Part shown: positions 43,256 through 52,260 of the stretch, piece by piece
Layout of the letters: each line of letters opens with the position of its first letter
How positions within the stretch are numbered: the stretch's first letter is position 1
Assembly: GCF_022348185.1 (NCBI RefSeq)
Contig: NZ_JAKRFD010000002.1
Span: 434,001-498,000 of the forward strand
Reading direction: 5' to 3'
Length of the DNA: 64,000 bases
Source of the DNA: Epibacterium sp. Ofav1-8
GTDB taxonomy: Bacteria; Pseudomonadota; Alphaproteobacteria; Rhodobacterales; Rhodobacteraceae
The notes under the pieces: generated by a model
Database searches by the model: none
Seen by the model: the letters and a program-made list of their open reading frames with translations, nothing else
What the model was told of the DNA's origin: nothing
Translations under genes and position numbers: made by a program

Positions 43256-43283
43256 AAATCGCATAATCAGTATTATGTAAATA
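43256..43283 (+). repeat. right dif/Xer-like site (attR candidate; likely functional dif)
   Basis: Reads as an 11-6-11 Xer site. The left half ends in CGCATAA, as in the E. coli dif; the core is TCAGTA (43267-43272), and the right half begins TTATGT followed by an A-rich tail, close to the canonical XerD half. It lies where the GGGCAGGG octamers switch strand. A matching, more degenerate copy is 10,200 bp to the left. Confidence 0.65.
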
Positions 43284-43286
43284 TTT

Positions 43287-43327
43287 GATGCTGTGACATG
43301 CGCAAATGGCACCTCACAGCATCATTT
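43287..43327. terminator. long-arm hairpin between dif-like site and sufS
   Basis: Perfect ten-base arms (43287-43296 and 43314-43323) with a 17-base loop, and ATTTT on the plus-strand side. It may end the suf operon (leftward) or protect it from read-through out of the element. Confidence 0.55.
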
Positions 43328-43329
43328 TC

Positions 43330-44550
43330 CTACGCGAATAGCTCGTGCGCGAGCTCAAGGGCGTCGACCAGTCGATCCACTTCGGCCCGCGTGTTGTACA
43401 TCCCAAACGACGCGCGACAGGTCGCCGTCACACCCAGATGATCCATGAGCGGTCCGGCACAGTGGTGACCGGCACGCACCGCAACGCCTTTCTTGTCGAG
43501 GATCGTCGAAATGTCATGTGCATGCGCTGCACCTTCGAGCGTGAGGCTGAAAATCGCCGCCTTGCCAGGAGCATGCCCCTGGACGTTCAACCAGTTGAGC
43601 CCCTGGAAACGTGCCGTCGCATAGTCGCGAAGATCGGCCTCATGCGCAGCAATCTGTGACATGCCGATATCCATCAGATATTCCAGCGCCACACCAAAGC
43701 CGATGGTCTGGACGATCCCGGGCGTTCCGGCCTCGAATTTCATCGGCGGATCATTATAGATCACGCGATCCCTGGAGACCTCCTTGATCATATCGCCACC
43801 ACCGATGAATGGCCGCATCTCGGCCATACGCTCCGGTCGGATATAGATCGCACCGGACCCGGATGGCCCATAGAGCTTGTGTCCGGTGATCGCATAGAAA
43901 TCGCACCCGAGATCCTGCACATCAACGGGCATGTGCACCGCGCCCTGAGATCCATCCACCAGCACTGGCACGCCTTTGTCATGGGCTCTGGACGTGATGG
44001 TTTTCACATCAACAACGGTTCCCAGAACATTGGAACACTGGGTGATTGCGATCAGTTTTGTTCGCGGCGTGATGGCATCCAGCACCTTCTGCGGATCAAG
44101 GCTGCCGTCGGTTTCGGTTTCAACCCATTTCAGGACAACCCCCTGACGCTCGCGCAGGAAATGCCAGGGAACGATATTGGCGTGATGCTCCATCACAGAC
44201 AGGATGATCTCATCGCCCGCCTGAAGTTGCGGCATGGCCCAGCCATAGGCCACGAGATTGATGCCTTCGGTGGTGCCGGAATTCAGGACAATATGGTCCT
44301 CATGCGCGGCGTTCAGGAACCGCGCGATCGTGCCGCGCACGCCTTCGTATTTCTCTGTCGCGAGATTAGACAGATAATGCAAGCCACGGTGAACATTGGA
44401 ATATTCCTCCGCATAGGCTTTGGTCACGGCGTCGATCACGCAGCTCGGCTTTTGCGCCGATGCGCCGTTGTCAAGATAGGTCAGCGGCTTGCCGTTCACC
44501 TCTCGCGAGAGGATCGGGAAGTCGGCTCTGATTTTTTCGACATCATACAT
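43330..44550 (-). CDS. sufS: cysteine desulfurase SufS (group II)
   Basis: A 406-residue PLP enzyme taking sulfur from cysteine for Fe-S assembly. The PLP lysine is in ITGHKLYGPSGSG. The catalytic cysteine is in RAGHHCAGPLMDHLG with the short loop typical of group II (SufS) enzymes. The N-terminus has IRADFPILSREVNGKPLTYLDNGASAQKP. The start at 44550 overlaps the second YIP1 gene. It is the last gene of the isc/suf operon, next to the terminus-side hairpin and dif-like site. Confidence 0.95.
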   Translation of the reverse strand: MYDVEKIRADFPILSREVNGKPLTYLDNGASAQKPSCVIDAVTKAYAEEYSNVHRGLHYLSNLATEKYEGVRGTIARFLNAAHEDHIVLNSGTTEGINLVAYGWAMPQLQAGDEIILSVMEHHANIVPWHFLRERQGVVLKWVETETDGSLDPQKVLDAITPRTKLIAITQCSNVLGTVVDVKTITSRAHDKGVPVLVDGSQGAVHMPVDVQDLGCDFYAITGHKLYGPSGSGAIYIRPERMAEMRPFIGGGDMIKEVSRDRVIYNDPPMKFEAGTPGIVQTIGFGVALEYLMDIGMSQIAAHEADLRDYATARFQGLNWLNVQGHAPGKAAIFSLTLEGAAHAHDISTILDKKGVAVRAGHHCAGPLMDHLGVTATCRASFGMYNTRAEVDRLVDALELAHELFA

Positions 44551-45124
44551 TGGACGTCTCCAGGATTGTGGGAGCAAACAGCCCCATCAGGATCAGCACG
44601 GCAGTCATCGCGCCAAGGCCAGCCATAAAGATCACACCGAACGATTTTCCGAGCGCGTTGAGACCAAGGCCTTCGTTGGTGAAGTGCGCCAACACATAGA
44701 TCCCATAGATGGCGGCGACCAGATTCAATATCGCCGCAACAGGCGGAACGATAAATACAAGAACGATTGCAATGGCTTGCACAGCGATATTCACAAATCG
44801 CAGCCACACAAGCAGGGCAAAGAACGGCACAAATGCCGCCTGCCCGCCCATCCATCTGCCAATGGACACGGAACAGATGGCATAGCCCAACTGCAACACC
44901 ACCAGAAAGCCGCCAAAGAGTGCCGGGCTGAGGTTGGGAAACAAGGCGTTTGATGACAGGCCGAGCAGCTGGGCCTGCAACGCATAGAGAAAGACGCTCA
45001 GCACGACCGTCAGTCCAAAGCCTGTCCAGACCACGTCGGCCTCAAACCTCTGGGCCAGAACGGAACGCGCCGCCTGCGCAGGGTTTGTGATTGTCTCGAT
45101 CGCCAGGGCTTTGAAATCCATCAT
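44543..45124 (-). CDS. YIP1 family membrane protein (second copy)
   Basis: A 193-residue protein with five predicted membrane segments (for example TGFGLTVVLSVFLYALQAQLL, AIAIVLVFIVPPVAAILNLVAAIYGIYVLAHF). The ATG at 45124 overlaps the stop of the preceding YIP1-like gene (ATGA). The frame is open further upstream but there it merely overlaps that gene. YIP1-like proteins often accompany suf genes in alphaproteobacteria; the function is unknown. It overlaps sufS by eight bases. Confidence 0.8.
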   Translation of the reverse strand: MMDFKALAIETITNPAQAARSVLAQRFEADVVWTGFGLTVVLSVFLYALQAQLLGLSSNALFPNLSPALFGGFLVVLQLGYAICSVSIGRWMGGQAAFVPFFALLVWLRFVNIAVQAIAIVLVFIVPPVAAILNLVAAIYGIYVLAHFTNEGLGLNALGKSFGVIFMAGLGAMTAVLILMGLFAPTILETSNV

Positions 45125-45606
45125 GCCCGTCCCCAATAGGCTTCGCGCAGGCCGGAGAGCCAGAACCAGAGGAACACAGCCAGCCACAAAAGACCAACGC
45201 CATTCAGCGCCGGGCCTGAGCCGATGAACCCGGCCACAAGCCCGTTCAACAGCAGGATCGGCGTCGACGCCAGGAAGGCCCAGAACAGCGCCAGACGGCC
45301 CCTGAACCCATCGCCCTGCCCGCCCAGGACACGCGCCAGCATATGCGAAAGCCAGGCAAACGCATAAAGCGCCAGCGGCGCGATAAAGATGATGCCCAGC
45401 AGCGCGCCACCCAGCAGCATGTTGAGGTCCTGTCCGGTCAGATGCGCCTCGCGGGCGAGACGCGGCATCTGTGCGATGAACATCAACGCACAAGCCCCCA
45501 TCAGAAAAGCCAAAAGTCGATCTTCACGGTGCCCCATCGACAGAAGCCGCGCAATCACCTTGCGCGGCCCCCGATAGGTTGCCGTGATGTCTGCCGTCAC
45601 AGCCAT
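45121..45606 (-). CDS. YIP1 family membrane protein (first copy)
   Basis: A 161-residue protein with four predicted membrane spans (LLAFLMGACALMFIAQM; MLLGGALLGIIFIAPLALYAFAWL; ALFWAFLASTPILLLNGLVAGF; GLLWLAVFLWFWL). It sits between sufD and the second YIP1-like gene with a nine-base gap and a four-base overlap. The role in Fe-S assembly is unproven and inferred only from the operon. Confidence 0.8.
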   Translation of the reverse strand: MAVTADITATYRGPRKVIARLLSMGHREDRLLAFLMGACALMFIAQMPRLAREAHLTGQDLNMLLGGALLGIIFIAPLALYAFAWLSHMLARVLGGQGDGFRGRLALFWAFLASTPILLLNGLVAGFIGSGPALNGVGLLWLAVFLWFWLSGLREAYWGRA

Positions 45607-45614
45607 GCCGGACC

Positions 45615-46895
45615 TCAGCGCCGACGCGCGAGCCAGCCATAGAGGCGGTCGTTGATACTGGCGGCGATCTCATCGCTTTCGATCTCGGCCACCGCCTCGG
45701 CCAGAAACGCCAGGGTCATCAGGTCGGTTGCCTCGCTCTCGGGAACGCCGCGCGAACGCAGGTAGAACAGCCCGTCCTCGTCGATCGCACCCGAGGTGGA
45801 CCCGTGCGAACAGGCCACATCGTCGGCATAGATCTCAAGTTCTGGCTTGGCGAGGAACTGGCTGTCATCATCCAGAAGCAAAGACTGGGAAATCTGATAG
45901 CCATCCGTCTTTTGCGCGCCTTCCTTCACCAGGATCTTGCCCTGGAACACGCCGGTTGCGCCGTTGCGCAGAACCTTTTTGAAGACCTGACGGCTCTCGC
46001 AATTCACCGCGTCATGGGTGACAAACACCGTATCGTCGTGATGAAAATCACCGTCCCCAACGCAGGCCCCGGCCACATGCGCCACGGCGTCGTCGCCAAG
46101 GAACTCAACCACGGCTTCGTTGCGCGTCAACACGCCATTCACGGTGAGCGTAAAGCTCTTGAAAACGGATTCCCGACCCAGACGCGCAAACAGATGCGTC
46201 GCCGCACGGCGTTCATGATCGCGACCCTGCGCGCGCACCAGATGCAGCGTGCCGTTGTCCGCAATGTCGATTTCCATCGCCTTGTTGAAGCGCGATGCGG
46301 CAGGGCCGTTTTCAAGGATCGTGGCCTCGGCGCCGCTGTCCACCTTGATCACATGGTGCAGGATCGCGTCGGAGGATTCATTCTCGTGGCGATAGACCAG
46401 ATTGATCGGTTTGGACGGCGTGCCGGTGACGTGAATGACCACGCCATCGGTTGCAAACGCGGTGTTGAGCGCGGCCAGAGGGCGCTGCACCGGCGTTTGT
46501 CCACGCGCTTCAAGAACGCCGTATATGTCCTTGGCCCAATGGATATCTTTACCCTGGATTTCGGCAAGGCGCTCAATGCTCACCCCCTCCAGCGAAAGAT
46601 CGTCGGAGGCGTCGGCATCAAAGACACCATCGACAAAGACGATGCGGATGCGATCAAAGGTGTCGAACATCGGCGCTTCGCCGCTGTCGAAGACGGCCGC
46701 GGTCGGACCCTGTACCGCCGTCAGCGTATCCGGACGGGTGTATTTCCAATATTCGTCACGGCGATCCGGCAGGCCCATCGTTTGAACCCGCGCCACCGCC
46801 GCCCGGCGCGCCGCATCAAGGCAGCCGCCCTCGGGCAATGACAAGGCAGCCAGGCGCGCCTCGGTCGTCGATTGTTTCAGCTCGGGAAGTGCCAT
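45615..46895 (-). CDS. sufD: Fe-S cluster assembly protein SufD
   Basis: A 426-residue scaffold subunit. The C-terminal SufBD core includes GVFQGKILVKEGAQKTDGYQISQSLLL, and DDVACSHGSTSGAIDEDGLFYLRSRGVPE near the end supplies the conserved His and the SufB/D dimer contact. The N-terminal part is helical. It forms the SufBC2D complex with SufB and SufC in the cytoplasm. Its start touches the sufC stop. Confidence 0.93.
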   Translation of the reverse strand: MALPELKQSTTEARLAALSLPEGGCLDAARRAAVARVQTMGLPDRRDEYWKYTRPDTLTAVQGPTAAVFDSGEAPMFDTFDRIRIVFVDGVFDADASDDLSLEGVSIERLAEIQGKDIHWAKDIYGVLEARGQTPVQRPLAALNTAFATDGVVIHVTGTPSKPINLVYRHENESSDAILHHVIKVDSGAEATILENGPAASRFNKAMEIDIADNGTLHLVRAQGRDHERRAATHLFARLGRESVFKSFTLTVNGVLTRNEAVVEFLGDDAVAHVAGACVGDGDFHHDDTVFVTHDAVNCESRQVFKKVLRNGATGVFQGKILVKEGAQKTDGYQISQSLLLDDDSQFLAKPELEIYADDVACSHGSTSGAIDEDGLFYLRSRGVPESEATDLMTLAFLAEAVAEIESDEIAASINDRLYGWLARRR

Positions 46896-47650
46896 TACGC
46901 CACCTCGGACATGATGTCTGCGTAACCGTTGTTTTCCACCTCAAGCGCCAGCTCGGGGCCGCCGGTCTTGACGATGCGGCCATCGGCCATGATGTGCACG
47001 ACGTCCGGTTTGATGTGATCCAGCAGACGCTGGTAGTGGGTGATAACGAGGAAGCCGCGGCCTTCGTCACGCAGCGCGTTCACACCATCGGCCACCAGTT
47101 TCATCGCATCCACATCGAGGCCGGAGTCGGTCTCGTCCAGGATGCACATTTTGGGCTCCAGCATCGCCATCTGCAAGATTTCGTTGCGCTTTTTCTCACC
47201 ACCGGAGAAGCCGACATTGACCGGGCGCTTCAGCATTTCAGCGTCGATCTTCAGCTCCTTGGCCTTCTCGCGCACATGTTTGAGGAAATCCGCCGCCGAC
47301 AGCTCCTCCTCGCCACGCGCCTTGCGCTGCGCGTTCACCGCGGTGCGCAGAAAGGTCATGTTGCCGACACCCGGGATTTCGACCGGGTACTGAAACGCCA
47401 GGAATACGCCAAGCGCCGCGCGCTCTTCCGGCTCCAGCTCCAGCAGTTCCTCACCCAGCAAGGAGGCGGAGCCTTCGGTGACCTCGTAGCCATCCTTGCC
47501 CGACAGCACATAGGACAGCGTGGATTTGCCAGAGCCGTTTGGCCCCATGATCGCATGCACCTTGCCAGCTTCGACGGTGAGGTTCACACCTTTGAGGATC
47601 TGCTTGTCTTCTTCCTCAAGTTTCACGTGCAGGTTTTTGATTTCGAGCAT
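46895..47650 (-). CDS. sufC: Fe-S cluster assembly ATPase SufC
   Basis: A 251-residue ABC-type ATPase without membrane partners. Walker A is MGPNGSGKSTLSYVLSG, the signature is GFSGGEKKRNEI, Walker B is CILDETDSGLDVDA, and the H-loop is FLVITHYQRLLDHIKPD, all SufC-specific. It drives conformational change of the SufB/SufD pair. Confidence 0.96.
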   Translation of the reverse strand: MLEIKNLHVKLEEEDKQILKGVNLTVEAGKVHAIMGPNGSGKSTLSYVLSGKDGYEVTEGSASLLGEELLELEPEERAALGVFLAFQYPVEIPGVGNMTFLRTAVNAQRKARGEEELSAADFLKHVREKAKELKIDAEMLKRPVNVGFSGGEKKRNEILQMAMLEPKMCILDETDSGLDVDAMKLVADGVNALRDEGRGFLVITHYQRLLDHIKPDVVHIMADGRIVKTGGPELALEVENNGYADIMSEVA

Positions 47651-47719
47651 TTTTTCCTCGTCTTGTATCGATGAGACACCTTTGTGCCTCTTGTTCCCAT
47701 ACCCCTCGGGGCGAAATTC

Positions 47720-48034
47720 TTATCCGATCACCACGGCGGTGCCGCTGGCCGAGACCATCAACATGGATTGACCAACAACCTCATAGTCGAGGTCAACGCC
47801 AACGACCGCATTCGCACCAAGTGCGCGGGCGCGGTCTTCCAGCTCGTTCAGCGCCGTTTCGCGTGCATCCTGCAGCTTGCTCTCGTAAGCGCCTGATCTG
47901 CCACCCACAATGTCGGTGATCTGGGCAAAGACATCACGGACCACATTGGCGCCCATGATCGCCTCGCCCACGACGATGCCCTTGTATTCGGCGATCTGGT
48001 AGCCCTCAACGGTGCCAGTGGTCGTCACGATCAT
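47720..48034 (-). CDS. YbjQ family (UPF0145/DUF74) protein
   Basis: A 104-residue protein with the YbjQ pattern: [45 protein letters not shown], and the final [29 protein letters not shown]. The family is thought to form pentamers and is sometimes called heavy-metal-binding; the real function is unclear. Here it lies between sufB and sufC, so it is cotranscribed with Fe-S genes. The start at 48034 was chosen at the conserved MIVTTT. Confidence 0.88.
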   Translation of the reverse strand: MIVTTTGTVEGYQIAEYKGIVVGEAIMGANVVRDVFAQITDIVGGRSGAYESKLQDARETALNELEDRARALGANAVVGVDLDYEVVGQSMLMVSASGTAVVIG

Positions 48035-48072
48035 GGTGCGGTCTCCTTTGCGTCCTTGCCAGGGGCCGGACA

Positions 48073-49593
<1,521 letters not shown>

Positions 49594-49608
49594 CGTCTTC
49601 TCCTCACC

Positions 49609-50652
49609 TCACGCCGAACGGGCGCGATGTTTCTTCTGTTTGGCGCACCAGCTTTCAGCAAAGCGCAGCACATCCGTTTCCGTCGTCTGCGGCCCGAGCG
49701 ATACGCGGATCGCACCCTGGGCCGTCGTCTCGTCATATCCCATTGCGGTCAGAACCGCGCTGGCGCGCACCTTGCCGCTGGAGCAGGCGCTGCCCGCGCT
49801 GATCGCGAACCCCGCCAGATCCATCTGCATGACCTGCGTCTCGCCTTTCCATCCAGGGGTGGCGAAACAAGAGGTATTGGGCAGGCGACGCGCATCCTTG
49901 CCCACAAAAATAGTGTCTGGGCACTCCGCCGCAAGCGCCTTTTCTAGAATATTTCTAATTTCTGCAACCCGGTCCCAAACCCCGCTGTCGAGGTCCCTGG
50001 ACGCCGCTTCAGCTGCGGCGCCGAACCCTGCGATTCCAATCACATTTTCCGTCCCGGACCGGCGTCCCATCTCCTGACCGCCGCCTTTGATCTGCGCAGC
50101 GAGATCCGTCCCACGTTTGAGCACCACGGCACCAATGCCCTTGGGCCCGCCAAGCTTGTGCGCCGAGATCAGCGCCATGGTTGCGCCCATCCAGTTGAAC
50201 GCCACCGGCAGTTTGCCAAAGGCCTGCGTCGCATCCGTCACCGCAAGCCCGTCGGGCAGGTCCTGGATAATGCCGGTTTCGGAGTTGGCCAGCTGCAGGC
50301 AAGAGGCCTGCGGGTCGGTAACCTGCACGTGGCCAGAAGTATCGACAGACAAATCCTCTTTGATCCAAGCCCTTACAGCATCATGTTCAAGCGCGGACCC
50401 ATGCAGGTCACGCCCGGCCAGGGCCAGTGCTGCCCCCTCTGTCGACCCGGAGGTAAAGACCACATCCGCGCCCTCGGCCCCAAAGGCGGCAGCCACCTGA
50501 GCCCGGGCACGTTCGATGATCGCCTTCGCCGCACGCCCCTCGGCATGCACAGAGGACGGATTGCCACTGACTCCCATCGCCGCAATCATCGCGGCTTGCG
50601 CTTCTGGGCGCAGGGGCGATGTGGCATTGTGATCAAGATAAACACGGGTCAT
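49609..50652 (-). CDS. second cysteine desulfurase (IscS/NifS-like, group I)
   Basis: A 347-residue PLP enzyme. The lysine lies in ISAHKLGGPKGIGAVVL. The catalytic Cys region is SAGSACSSGKVRASAVL, with the longer, exposed loop typical of group I (IscS/NifS) enzymes, unlike the sufS at the other end of the operon. It starts MTRVYLDHNATSPLRPEAQAAM. The sequence is shorter than E. coli IscS. It sits between iscR and sufB, so both desulfurase types appear to serve the same operon or to split tasks such as tRNA thiolation. Confidence 0.9.
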   Translation of the reverse strand: MTRVYLDHNATSPLRPEAQAAMIAAMGVSGNPSSVHAEGRAAKAIIERARAQVAAAFGAEGADVVFTSGSTEGAALALAGRDLHGSALEHDAVRAWIKEDLSVDTSGHVQVTDPQASCLQLANSETGIIQDLPDGLAVTDATQAFGKLPVAFNWMGATMALISAHKLGGPKGIGAVVLKRGTDLAAQIKGGGQEMGRRSGTENVIGIAGFGAAAEAASRDLDSGVWDRVAEIRNILEKALAAECPDTIFVGKDARRLPNTSCFATPGWKGETQVMQMDLAGFAISAGSACSSGKVRASAVLTAMGYDETTAQGAIRVSLGPQTTETDVLRFAESWCAKQKKHRARSA

Positions 50653-50716
50653 GGAGTCATCTTTTTGAATTGGCCAGTGGGCTGGGTGATCGGCGGATGT
50701 GTCCTGTCAGAACCGG

Positions 50717-51175
50717 CTATTCATCCACCACCGAGAAGAGATTTGGAACCGCCGGACAGGGCGCGAGGTCGTTTTCGATCACATCGGACAGGCGGGTCTG
50801 GTGCAGGAACACATAAACATGCGCGCTCAGCCCTTCCCACAGGCGATTGGTCAGGGATTGCGCCCGGCTGCCGCAAGAGCCACCGGACACCCCGGCCCCT
50901 TTGTGCATGGCATCAACGGTCTCATCAACAGCCGCCAGGATTTCCACCACCCGGATCTCCGACGCCGGACGAGCAAGCCGATACCCGCCGCCGGGGCCGC
51001 GCACCGAGGCCACCAAACCGGCGCGCCGCAGCTTGACAAACAGCTGCTCCAGATACGGCAGGGAAATCGCCTGGCGTTTCGATATGTCTGCCAGAACCAC
51101 CAGCCCCTCGGCCGGTTGCAGCGCAATATCCGCCAGCGCGACCATTGCATAGCGGCCCTTTGTCGAAAGCTTCAT
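50717..51175 (-). CDS. iscR: Rrf2 family Fe-S sensing regulator IscR
   Basis: A 152-residue Rrf2 regulator. The winged helix covers residues 1-70 (MKLSTKGRYAMVALADIAL, ISLPYLEQLFVKLRRAGLV, RGPGGGYRLARP). The canonical three-cysteine cluster-binding loop is absent: only Cys101 (GGSCGSR) lies in that loop, with one more cysteine at 140. A single-cysteine IscR with an unusual [2Fe-2S] cluster has been described in Rhodobacter sphaeroides, and this gene fits that type. It heads the isc/suf operon and probably represses it when clusters are sufficient. Confidence 0.9.
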   Translation of the reverse strand: MKLSTKGRYAMVALADIALQPAEGLVVLADISKRQAISLPYLEQLFVKLRRAGLVASVRGPGGGYRLARPASEIRVVEILAAVDETVDAMHKGAGVSGGSCGSRAQSLTNRLWEGLSAHVYVFLHQTRLSDVIENDLAPCPAVPNLFSVVDE

Positions 51176-51208
51176 CTGCTCACCCTTTCACCGAAAAGGC
51201 AGCAAATG

Positions 51209-51229
51209 ATTGACGATACCCCTGTCAAT
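51209..51229. promoter_or_regulatory. inverted repeat in the iscR promoter region
   Basis: Perfect six-base arms ATTGAC and GTCAAT separated by nine bases, 33 bases upstream of the iscR start. It may be the iscR operator, or overlap a -35 element (TTGACA on the minus strand). Confidence 0.45.
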
Positions 51230-51273
51230 GCGTATCTCAGCTTGACAAGGTGCCGGTGCCCACCTGCGCCTCT

Positions 51274-51288
51274 TTAGAATTGTTCTAA
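51274..51288. promoter_or_regulatory. ICE-like palindrome (candidate Irr-box)
   Basis: TTAGAA, three bases, TTCTAA: a perfect palindrome, and with the preceding T it matches the iron control element recognised by Irr in alphaproteobacteria except at the last base. It lies in the divergent region between iscR and the hydrolase gene, 99 bases upstream of iscR, so iron control of the operon is likely. Confidence 0.6.
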
Positions 51289-51358
51289 GATGTCAGAGAG
51301 ATTTCGTCAAGCATATCTCTCCGGCATCCCCGCCAAAAAGAGTAGGATCCACCCACCC

Positions 51359-52012
51359 ATGCCTGAGGTCATTTTTCCCGGACCCGAAGGACGGCTGGAA
51401 GGCCGTTATCACCCGCAAAAGGAAAAGGACGCGCCGATCGCCATCGTGCTGCATCCGCACCCGCAATTCGGCGGGACCATGAACAACAAGGTGGTCTACA
51501 ACCTCCACTATGCGTTCTACAACATGGGCTTCACTGTACTGCGGTTCAATTTCCGTGGCGTGGGCCGGTCGCAGGGCGAATACGATCAGGGCGTTGGCGA
51601 GCTGTCGGATGCGGCCTCGGCACTCGATTATCTCCAGTCGATGAACAACAACTCCAAGCATTGCTGGGTTGCGGGCTTCTCCTTTGGCGCCTGGATCGGC
51701 ATGCAGCTGTTGATGCGTCGTCCGGAAATCACCGGGTTCATCTCGGTTGCGCCGCCGGCGAACATGTACGACTTTTCCTTCCTGGCGCCCTGCCCGTCCT
51801 CCGGCCTGATCATCAATGGCACCGCCGACCGTGTGGCCCCGCCCGCCGATACCGTGAGCCTTGTGAACAAGCTGCACGAGCAGAAGGGCATCACCATCAC
51901 CCATGATGAGATCGAGGGCGCGGATCACTTCTTCCAGGAGCCGCATATGGACACGATGATCGGCAATGTCTCCGATTATGTAAAACGGCGCCTCACCGAA
52001 AGCAGCCGCTGA
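51359..52012 (+). CDS. alpha/beta hydrolase
   Basis: A 217-residue cytosolic hydrolase. The fold is clear: LHPHPQFGGTMNNKVV after strand 3, RFNFRGVGRSQGEYD, and the nucleophile-elbow-like GFSFGAW (Ser in GFSFG). A D-containing loop (NGTADRVAPP) and a late His (EGADHFFQEP) complete the probable triad. The start at 51359 was preferred over upstream in-frame ATGs because homologues begin at MPEVIFPGPEGRLEGRY (recalled). The substrate is unknown. The stop overlaps the next gene by one base. Confidence 0.8.
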   Translation: MPEVIFPGPEGRLEGRYHPQKEKDAPIAIVLHPHPQFGGTMNNKVVYNLHYAFYNMGFTVLRFNFRGVGRSQGEYDQGVGELSDAASALDYLQSMNNNSKHCWVAGFSFGAWIGMQLLMRRPEITGFISVAPPANMYDFSFLAPCPSSGLIINGTADRVAPPADTVSLVNKLHEQKGITITHDEIEGADHFFQEPHMDTMIGNVSDYVKRRLTESSR

Positions 52013-52260
52013 TGTCGAGCCTGGACACGCTGGCCGCACAGTTGGCGGAGGACACCATCAAGGTCCAGGATGCGCTCGGCGAGGACCGCCTGTTCATGGA
52101 GGTCGCCCAGGTTCTCGGGGCGGCGTCCCAATCTCTCGAAGAAGCCTTTCTGACAGAGGTTCGGATTCGCCTTGCAGAACGCAAGGCGCGCGATTTTCTC
52201 GGCAAACGATTAGAGGCCGCTAAGGCCGCGCTTGAAGCAGAGGCAAAAAACCGATCATGA
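52012..52260 (+). CDS. small conserved hypothetical protein
   Basis: An 82-residue, mostly helical, acidic protein ([50 protein letters not shown]). It has no cysteines and no membrane segment, and the coiled-coil tendency is high. It is sandwiched between the hydrolase and HD genes with overlaps on both sides, so it is translated with them. No function assigned. Confidence 0.7.
   Translation: MSSLDTLAAQLAEDTIKVQDALGEDRLFMEVAQVLGAASQSLEEAFLTEVRIRLAERKARDFLGKRLEAAKAALEAEAKNRS

Larger units (their letters stand above)
33056..43283. mobile_element. integrated PM2-like (corticovirus-related) tailless prophage, 10,200 bp
   Basis: Between the uspA terminator and the suf operon lies a compact block of genes, all rightward and mostly overlapping. 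It encodes a candidate replication protein, a packaging ATPase, a P2-type double-jelly-roll capsid protein, several one-span membrane proteins, a collagen-containing spike, a muramidase and tiny membrane proteins. There is no terminase, portal, tail or integrase gene. The size is close to the roughly 10-kb circular genome of phage PM2. Both edges carry a dif/Xer-like site, with the shared ten-base core at 33063-33072 and 43263-43272, exactly 10,200 bp apart. The boundaries are inferred from these sites. Confidence 0.85.
41830..45321. other. strand switch of GGGCAGGG (KOPS-like) octamers
   Basis: All thirteen copies I found up to 41830-41837 are on the plus strand; the five to the right, from 45314-45321 on, are on the minus strand. 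This brackets the right dif-like site at 43256-43283. The list is given in the findings. E. coli FtsK reads GGGNAGGG toward dif. Confidence 0.6.

Noticed and set aside
33056-43283. Tailed prophage or gene transfer agent
   Set aside because: No terminase large subunit, portal, protease, HK97-type capsid or tail genes are present, and the capsid and ATPase point to an internal-membrane phage.
45125-45493. In-frame N-terminal extension of the second YIP1 protein
   Set aside because: It overlaps the first YIP1 gene in another frame, and the extension is Arg/Ala/Gly-rich without membrane segments. The ATGA overlap at 45124 is a better start.
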